This document shows, one piece after another, positions 14,992 through 20,262 of a stretch of 20,262 bases of DNA. Under the pieces are notes generated by a model that saw only the letters and a list, made by a program, of their open reading frames with translations, was not told the origin of the DNA and did not search any database. The DNA is from Collinsella sp. (GTDB lineage Bacteria; Actinomycetota; Coriobacteriia; Coriobacteriales; Coriobacteriaceae): assembly GCA_018378775.1 (NCBI GenBank), contig JAGZWV010000036.1, positions 1-20,262 on the forward strand, in the 5' to 3' direction. Position numbers and translations under genes: made by a program. The first letter of the stretch is position 1; every line of letters begins with the position of its first letter.

Positions 14992-16977
14992 TTAGTTCTG
15001 CGAGAAGAACGGAAACTGTCGGGGATCCATCGGCGGTTGCGGCATCGGCGTGCCCTGGGACCCGCCTTGCGGTCCACCCTGGCCGCCCATCATCTTATCG
15101 ATGGCGTCCTGGACCTCACCCTCAAACTTTTTCATGCCCTCATGCAAGCGACGCTGGCCGTCCTCGGAGCGCAGCTCCTCCATCTGCTCGGGCGAAATAC
15201 CCAACAGGTCACCCAGTATGCCCATCATCTCGCCACGCATGCGCTCGCTTGTATCCTCGTCGGCAAAGCGGTTCACCTCGGTGCGCGCCAGCGCATCGAC
15301 CGTCATGCGTTCCTTGCCGCTCAGCCCCAGGTCGGACCACGCGAGCATGTACGGCCAGGCGCGCTCGACAAACGAACGGGCCGAGACGATCGGCGACGTC
15401 GGCAGCATGCGGCGGGCGGCCTCGCCCTGACGCACAAGCATCAGCAGCAGCGAGCAAGCCTCGGGCTTGCCGGCGGCCATGGGGATGTCGTCAAAGGGTC
15501 TGTTACGGTCCACGTGCGCCTCGAGCGTGCCATCAACCTCACCCGGCTCAAGCCCGCCGAGCAGCTGCGCCGCGCGGTCGAGCATGTCGACCGGACCGTC
15601 AAGCGTCGAGAGCGCCCGCGCCAGCACGCGCTCCATGCAATCTTCCACCGCGTTGAGCGTCACAAGCTCCTGCGGCACCACGGCAGACGTGCGGTTGCGC
15701 ACGCGCGCCACAAACTCGAGGGTCGACAGATACACATCACCAAAGGGCGCGTAATCGCCCTGGTAGCCACCGCAAAGCGCGGGCGCCGCCAGCGCGTACT
15801 CAGTTTTGGACAGCGGGCTCAACGCCATCGCACCCAGCTCGAGCGCCGTATCCTCCAGCATGAGGCCCAGCGTGCGAGAGCGCAGACGCTCGGCGTCGCC
15901 CGCCGACACATCGCGGTCGAGCACACGCGCGGCATCCGGCGCATCGCGCTCAACCGTGCGAATATGCAGGCGCTCGGCAATGGCACGAACGGCGGCACAA
16001 CGGGCGGCCTCGGCCTCTTCCTGCGCCGGCGTAAAGATGCGGTTGCGTCCCAGCACCAGGCCGACCACATTGCGCGGACCCAGGGCGTCGACGGCAAGCG
16101 CCGCAAGCAGGGACGACGGCAAGTCTCCCTCGAGCGCCACCACGGCGCGCGATGTACCGCGGGCGCGGGCGTTATCGCGCACGGCGAGCACCAGCGCCTG
16201 CCACAGCCATTCCTCGGAGCGAAACTCGGGCAGCTCGTGGTCCTCCAAGGCATCGAGCATCACACCGCGCTGGATCTCCTGAACCAGCAGGCTCTCCTCA
16301 AAACACGGCGCTTGGGCCACCACGCGGCCGCAGTCGTCGAGCACAAACGACCCGCCGGTATACACCGACTCGTCATACGCACCGACCGGCGCCATGCAGG
16401 CAAACCACACGCTGCGCTTAGATGCGATCTTGCGGTAGGCTCCGCTGCGCACGGCGGCAATCGCGGCGGTCTCGCGGTCGGTCATATCGAATGCGTTGAA
16501 CTGGAAATAGGCAATGAGGTCGACACCGGTCGGCAGCATCTCGAGCTCGCGGTCCAGGTCAAAGATCACCGCAATGCGCACGCCGTCCACATCGAAGACT
16601 GGCGGCGCCCAACGGGCATCGCCGTTCCCACCGCGCTGCAGGGCAATGCTCGAACGGGCCGGCACCACACGACCGTCCTTGAGCATCATATAGTCGAGCA
16701 GGGGCTGGCCCTCAAACGAAACCGCTGCGGGCACGATGCAGATCATATCGAGCTCTTGGATACGCTCGGCGACGCCGGTCAAGCCGGCAAGCATGTCGTG
16801 CTCAAAGTCGGCAGCGCCCACCAGGCCGCCGGGCAGGGCTCCCATAAAGAGCGGAGCCGGCACGCACAGCACGCGCGCACCGCGCTCGTGGGCCAGGCGC
16901 GCCTGGTCCTCGATGCGACCGCAGATACCCTCAATATCACCCAGGCGCATATCGATCTGTGCAAGTGCGAGCTTCAT
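14992..16977 (-). CDS. NAD+ synthetase-like protein lacking catalytic residues (probable pseudoenzyme)
   Basis: This 661-residue protein follows the layout of glutamine-dependent NAD+ synthetase (NadE): an N-terminal nitrilase-type glutaminase domain (about 1-245) and a PP-loop ATP pyrophosphatase-type domain (about 255-460). The key sites are gone. The glutaminase Glu is A41 in VLCVPAPLFMG, the Lys region reads PARSSIAL (106-113), and the Cys of the ICEDxW motif is D140 in IAVIFDLDRE. The SGGxDS ATP loop reads EGDLPS (283-288), although the following SLLAALAVDALG is well kept. NKSE-like and LYGD-like segments survive only as LSKTEYAL and LCGGYQGDYAPFGDVY. A helical C-terminal part and a Gly/Gln/Pro-rich tail (after MMGGQGG) complete it. 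The ORF is intact with a good ribosome site, so it is not a decayed gene. Function is unknown, possibly regulatory or structural. Confidence 0.8.
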   Translation of the reverse strand: MKLALAQIDMRLGDIEGICGRIEDQARLAHERGARVLCVPAPLFMGALPGGLVGAADFEHDMLAGLTGVAERIQELDMICIVPAAVSFEGQPLLDYMMLKDGRVVPARSSIALQRGGNGDARWAPPVFDVDGVRIAVIFDLDRELEMLPTGVDLIAYFQFNAFDMTDRETAAIAAVRSGAYRKIASKRSVWFACMAPVGAYDESVYTGGSFVLDDCGRVVAQAPCFEESLLVQEIQRGVMLDALEDHELPEFRSEEWLWQALVLAVRDNARARGTSRAVVALEGDLPSSLLAALAVDALGPRNVVGLVLGRNRIFTPAQEEAEAARCAAVRAIAERLHIRTVERDAPDAARVLDRDVSAGDAERLRSRTLGLMLEDTALELGAMALSPLSKTEYALAAPALCGGYQGDYAPFGDVYLSTLEFVARVRNRTSAVVPQELVTLNAVEDCMERVLARALSTLDGPVDMLDRAAQLLGGLEPGEVDGTLEAHVDRNRPFDDIPMAAGKPEACSLLLMLVRQGEAARRMLPTSPIVSARSFVERAWPYMLAWSDLGLSGKERMTVDALARTEVNRFADEDTSERMRGEMMGILGDLLGISPEQMEELRSEDGQRRLHEGMKKFEGEVQDAIDKMMGGQGGPQGGSQGTPMPQPPMDPRQFPFFSQN

Positions 16978-17016
16978 GGCTCAGCCCTTTCCGTCGTAAA
17001 CCATCGTTGTCGTAGT

Positions 17017-17049
17017 AAAAGCGCCGGCCACAAGATGCAGTCGGCGCTT
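17017..17049 (-). terminator. Probable intrinsic terminator of the superoxide reductase gene
   Basis: An 8-bp stem (17019-17026 with 17042-17049) with a 15-nt loop ends in a short run of four T residues on the minus strand (17020-17017), two of which also lie in the stem. It is about 45 bp downstream of the stop codon and upstream of the NAD synthetase-like gene. Confidence 0.6.
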
Positions 17050-17094
17050 GCATGTGCATATGCTAGCTATGATACCCCGAGCGGGGGCGCGCTC

Positions 17095-17457
17095 CTAGAA
17101 CGTCGCGGACCACAACCCGTGCAGGTTGCAATAGGCATAGACGGTACCGGTCTTGGAACCGCCGGCAAAAAACGTCGCGGGCTTCATGCCGGGCTCAAGG
17201 TAATGGACCTCTAAGCGGCCCTCGGCCTCAAGAGCGATCCACTCAATATAGTGCTCGGGCAGGCTGGGGTGCTCGACCGAGCCCACGCGTGCGCGGATCA
17301 CGTGACCGTCACGCTCGCTCTCGACGACCGGCACGTGCTTCTCGTGCGCCGCATCCTCGGTGTTCGCGGTCAGCTCCGTGCAGCCGGCAGGGGTTGCAAC
17401 GTCGTTGCCAAGGGCGGCAATGAGCTTGCCATTGGGGTCCTTAAAGAATTTCGCCAT
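17095..17457 (-). CDS. Superoxide reductase (desulfoferrodoxin family), single iron centre
   Basis: The enzyme reduces superoxide to hydrogen peroxide in the cytoplasm of anaerobes without making oxygen. The 120-residue product has the full active-site set: E39-K40-H41 (HEKHVPVVE), H63 and H69 (EHPSLPEHYIEW), and C110 with H113 (YCNLHGLW), which give the Fe(His)4Cys centre and the conserved Glu-Lys. The N-terminal segment MAKFFKDPNGKLIAAL lines up with the rubredoxin-like half of desulfoferrodoxins but has none of its CxxC cysteines; only C26 remains near the CC pair. It is therefore a one-iron, neelaredoxin-like or class III form. The start has a strong AAGGAG site; the longer in-frame extension to 17598 lacks one. 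It seems to be transcribed alone. Confidence 0.95.
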   Translation of the reverse strand: MAKFFKDPNGKLIAALGNDVATPAGCTELTANTEDAAHEKHVPVVESERDGHVIRARVGSVEHPSLPEHYIEWIALEAEGRLEVHYLEPGMKPATFFAGGSKTGTVYAYCNLHGLWSATF

Positions 17458-17607
17458 GATGTTCTCCTTTGCTGATGTGCCAATGTTCTTGATGGTTCTT
17501 ATGCCCAAAGGCAGACAAACCATCCACGGCATTGCAAATGAACACATAACGGGCGGGGACGATGGGGCAGCGTGTGCCATCCGCCCTGGCGGCCCCACCC
17601 GAGCGGG

Positions 17608-20262
17608 TTAGCGCCCGTCGCCGCCGAGCAGCGCCAGAACATCCTCGCGGGTAAACAGCGCCGAGGAGATGCCGTCGCCGCCGAGCACGCTGTTGACCAG
17701 GTCGCGTTTGGACTCCTGCATCTGCATGATGCGCTCCTCGATCGTGTCCTTGGCGATGAGCTTGTACACGGTCACGGTATGTTGCTGGCCAATACGATGC
17801 GCGCGGTCGGTCGCTTGGTCCTGCGCCGCCACGTTCCACCACGGGTCGTAGTGAATGACCACGTCGGCCGCCGTCAGGTTGAGGCCCACGCCGCCCGCCT
17901 TGAGCGAAATCAAAAAGACCGGAACCTCGCCCACTTGGAACTGCGCGACCATCTTGGCGCGGCTCTCCTTAGACGAAGCGCCCGTGAGCTTAAGGAAGGC
18001 GATGTCTTCCTTGGCCAAGCGCTTACCGATGATATCGAGCATACCCGTAAACTGGCTGAACAACAGGATGCGATGCCCGCCGTCGAGTGCGCCGTGCACG
18101 AGCTCCATACACGTATCGAGCTTGGCGCTCCCCGCCTTGTAATCCTCGTAGTGTAGACGCGGGTCGCAGCAGATCTGGCGCAGCTTGGTGAGCTCGGCGA
18201 GCACCTTGAGCTTGTCTTTCTTAAACTCCCCAGCCTCGCGGTGCTGCACCTGCTGGGCGATGCGGTCCTGGTTGGCCAGGTAGAGCTTGCGCTGCTCGCC
18301 GGTGAGCTGTGCCATGACGGTGTCCTCGATCTTCTCGGGCAGGTCGGCCACCACGTCTTCCTTGACACGGCGTAGCACAAACGGCGACACGAGCGCCTGC
18401 AGACGAGCGGCGCTATCGCCCTCGGCATGCTCGACCGGGCTTTCGAAGCGCTTGGCAAACGACTCGCGCGTCCCCAAAAGGCCCGGCATCAAAAAGTCGA
18501 AGATGCTCCAGAGCTCGGACAAGCGGTTTTCGATGGGCGTGCCCGTCAGGGCAAAGCGCACGCCGGCCGGCAGGCGCTTGGCGGCGCGCGCCACCTGCGT
18601 GAGCGGGTTTTTAATGTACTGGGCCTCATCGAGCACCACGCGGGCAAAATCCTGCTCGACGTACTCGTCGATATCGCGCCGCATAAGGTCATACGACGTT
18701 ACGACCACGTTATGCTCGGCCACGCCGGCAATCTGTACACGACGTTGAGCCTTGGCGCCCACAATGGCGCACACATCGAGCGACGGGGCAAAGCGCTCCA
18801 GCTCGGCAGTCCAGTTGTACACGAGTGAGGCCGGGCATACCACGAGCGTGGGCTTGGTGTCCCCCGCCTCCACGCGCGCCAGGATATGCGCGATCATCTG
18901 GAGCGTTTTGCCCAGGCCCATGTCGTCGGCCAAGATGCCGCCAAGGCCCAGGTGCTCGAGCGAGCCGAGCCACTGGTATCCGTCGACCTGGTAGCCGCGC
19001 ATCGTTGCCTTGAGCGATGCCGGCACCGTAAAGTCCATCTTGCCGAGCGTGTCCAGGCGCTCGACGGTGCGGCGGAACGCAGCGTCGCGATCGGCCTCGA
19101 GCGCCGGCGTGCGTGCGAGCATGCTATCGACAAAAAGGGTGCTCGACGCGGGGAGCGACACGCCGTCGAGCAGGTCGACGGCATCGACGCCCAGATCTTC
19201 GGCAAGGCCAAACGCAGCGCGCACTCCCTCATCCAGGCGCACGATGTCGCCGGACGTCAGGCGCGCAAACGTCTGGTGGCGCTTGTACGAGTCCAGATAG
19301 ATGGCAAGATCTGCCGCCGAAAGCCCGCTCGCGCCCAGCTCGACATCGAGCAGATTGCTCTTGACGGTCGCACGAACCGAGAGTTTGGGCGCGGGACGCA
19401 CCGAAATCTGGCGCAGACGGTCGCTGAGCATGACCTCACCCAGCTCGGACAGGGCGGACAGACCCTCGGTCAGCAGGCAGAACAAGCTCTCATCATCGCG
19501 CTCCTCAAACGCCAGACCGCCCTCGTAGAAATCGAAGTACAGAGCCGCTGTATCCATAACGCGAAACTCCGCTACCTCGTCGCGGGGCGGCACGCCGGGG
19601 CGTTGCTCTTCGAAGGGACTGCCCGGAGCGCCCAGGCTAAAGAGATCCGCCGACCAATCGCCGTAGGTAACCGTAATCTTGCAGGTCACGAGCCCATCGT
19701 CGACGCCGATCGCCATAGCAAAGCTCGGCTCGGGCGCCACGGTATCGAGCGCGGCGGGCGCGGTGAGGTCGGTATAGTCGCGCAAAATGGGCAGCGCCAT
19801 ACGGCAGAACTCACCCACCTGCTCGGCGGCAATATGGGCGGGCGTGCGGCACGGCAGCAAGCGCGACAAAAAAGGTGCGGCATGCTGAGCAAATGCAGCG
19901 TCGGTACGGCGCGCGCGGCGCGTGTCAACCAAGTAGGCGGCATCGCCCGACGCAAAGCAGTACATATCGGCGGGCAGGCGCAGGTCATAGCTACCACCAG
20001 CCGCCGGCGCGATTTTGGCGGCAAGGAGTGGTGGGCGCTTAGCGGACGCCTCGTCCTCCCCTTGCGGAGACAGCTCAACCGCCACGTCGTAGGTGCGATG
20101 CGTCGTCGTCCCCCGCGACCAGGCGGGCTCAAAGGAGATGGTCTGGCCGCGCAGCAGGTCCAGCACATATACGATGCTATGCTCGGACAGCGGCAACTGA
20201 CGCTCGGCAACAAAACCGCTGCGGGCAAAGTCGTACGACGCCGAACGCGAGCTTGTGATGTC
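17608..20262 (-). CDS. SNF2-family DEAD/DEAH helicase, N-terminus beyond the window
   Basis: This is a bacterial SNF2-type ATPase that moves along duplex DNA or remodels nucleoprotein. Counting from a TTG codon at 20196, Walker A is at 424-431 (DDMGLGKT), motif Ia around VVCPASLVYNW, the DEAQ box at 523-526 and TGTPIENRLSELW at 551-563. The C-terminal RecA lobe has LLFSQFTGMLDIIG, KAGGVGLNLTAADVV and the motif VI segment QATDRAHRIGQ. Residues 1-390 are the bacterial SNF2-associated region. The frame stays open from 20196 to base 20262 and no start codon there has a ribosome site, so the 5' end, often with a SWIM zinc finger, is most likely missing. The target is unknown. Confidence 0.95.
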   Translation of the reverse strand, partial: DITSSRSASYDFARSGFVAERQLPLSEHSIVYVLDLLRGQTISFEPAWSRGTTTHRTYDVAVELSPQGEDEASAKRPPLLAAKIAPAAGGSYDLRLPADMYCFASGDAAYLVDTRRARRTDAAFAQHAAPFLSRLLPCRTPAHIAAEQVGEFCRMALPILRDYTDLTAPAALDTVAPEPSFAMAIGVDDGLVTCKITVTYGDWSADLFSLGAPGSPFEEQRPGVPPRDEVAEFRVMDTAALYFDFYEGGLAFEERDDESLFCLLTEGLSALSELGEVMLSDRLRQISVRPAPKLSVRATVKSNLLDVELGASGLSAADLAIYLDSYKRHQTFARLTSGDIVRLDEGVRAAFGLAEDLGVDAVDLLDGVSLPASSTLFVDSMLARTPALEADRDAAFRRTVERLDTLGKMDFTVPASLKATMRGYQVDGYQWLGSLEHLGLGGILADDMGLGKTLQMIAHILARVEAGDTKPTLVVCPASLVYNWTAELERFAPSLDVCAIVGAKAQRRVQIAGVAEHNVVVTSYDLMRRDIDEYVEQDFARVVLDEAQYIKNPLTQVARAAKRLPAGVRFALTGTPIENRLSELWSIFDFLMPGLLGTRESFAKRFESPVEHAEGDSAARLQALVSPFVLRRVKEDVVADLPEKIEDTVMAQLTGEQRKLYLANQDRIAQQVQHREAGEFKKDKLKVLAELTKLRQICCDPRLHYEDYKAGSAKLDTCMELVHGALDGGHRILLFSQFTGMLDIIGKRLAKEDIAFLKLTGASSKESRAKMVAQFQVGEVPVFLISLKAGGVGLNLTAADVVIHYDPWWNVAAQDQATDRAHRIGQQHTVTVYKLIAKDTIEERIMQMQESKRDLVNSVLGGDGISSALFTREDVLALLGGDGR

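Noticed and set aside
15037..17214. Long open frame (725 codons) on the plus strand opposite the NAD synthetase-like gene
   Set aside because: GC-rich third positions on the coding strand keep the complementary frame open. The product is His/Arg/Gln-rich with no domain signature.
17458..17598. Upstream in-frame extension of the superoxide reductase
   Set aside because: The strong AAGGAG site directly before ATG 17457 and the family N-terminus both support the short form; the extension has no domain character.

Overview
The window reads as chromosomal DNA of a moderately GC-rich Gram-positive bacterium, most likely a gut actinobacterium of the Coriobacteriia (Collinsella-like). This placement is an inference from the housekeeping proteins, the strong GC bias at third codon positions outside the CRISPR locus, purine-rich Shine-Dalgarno sites and a GAAC-N4-GTTC SOS box. 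No database search was run.

Region 1 (1-6673) is a complete-looking type II-A CRISPR-Cas locus. It holds six identical 36-bp repeats with five 30-bp spacers (the array probably continues past base 1), a 55-bp leader, then csn2, cas2, cas1 and cas9 on the minus strand. The four cas genes overlap head to tail and should be one transcript. A tracrRNA gene lies on the plus strand next to the cas9 start and ends in a strong intrinsic terminator. The anti-repeat fixes the crRNA strand as minus, so the leader is at the right of the array and the spacer at 301-330 is the newest. The locus, especially csn2-cas2-cas1, is visibly AT-richer than the rest, as expected for an acquired module.

Region 2 (6674-12545) holds unrelated genes: a double zinc-ribbon protein (minus), a cation diffusion facilitator with a manganese-type metal site (plus), a single-pass membrane protein with low-complexity cytoplasmic and coiled extracellular parts (minus), and formate-tetrahydrofolate ligase fhs (minus). 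Clear intrinsic terminators follow the zinc-ribbon gene and fhs.

Region 3 (12646-14932) is the Holliday-junction operon ruvC-ruvA-ruvB. Its genes are coupled by TGATG overlaps and it lies behind a promoter overlapped by a LexA-type SOS box.

Region 4 (14992-20262) holds a long protein that aligns along its length with glutamine-dependent NAD+ synthetase but lacks every recognisable catalytic motif (a probable pseudoenzyme), a superoxide reductase without the rubredoxin-like iron centre, and a SNF2-family helicase whose N-terminus lies beyond the right edge.

The most interesting points are: (i) the CRISPR leader can pair with 22 of the 36 nt of the first repeat to form a three-way RNA junction; (ii) two spacers are identical except for one base, in the PAM-proximal seed; (iii) the NAD synthetase-like pseudoenzyme; and (iv) possible face-to-face tracrRNA and cas9 promoters.
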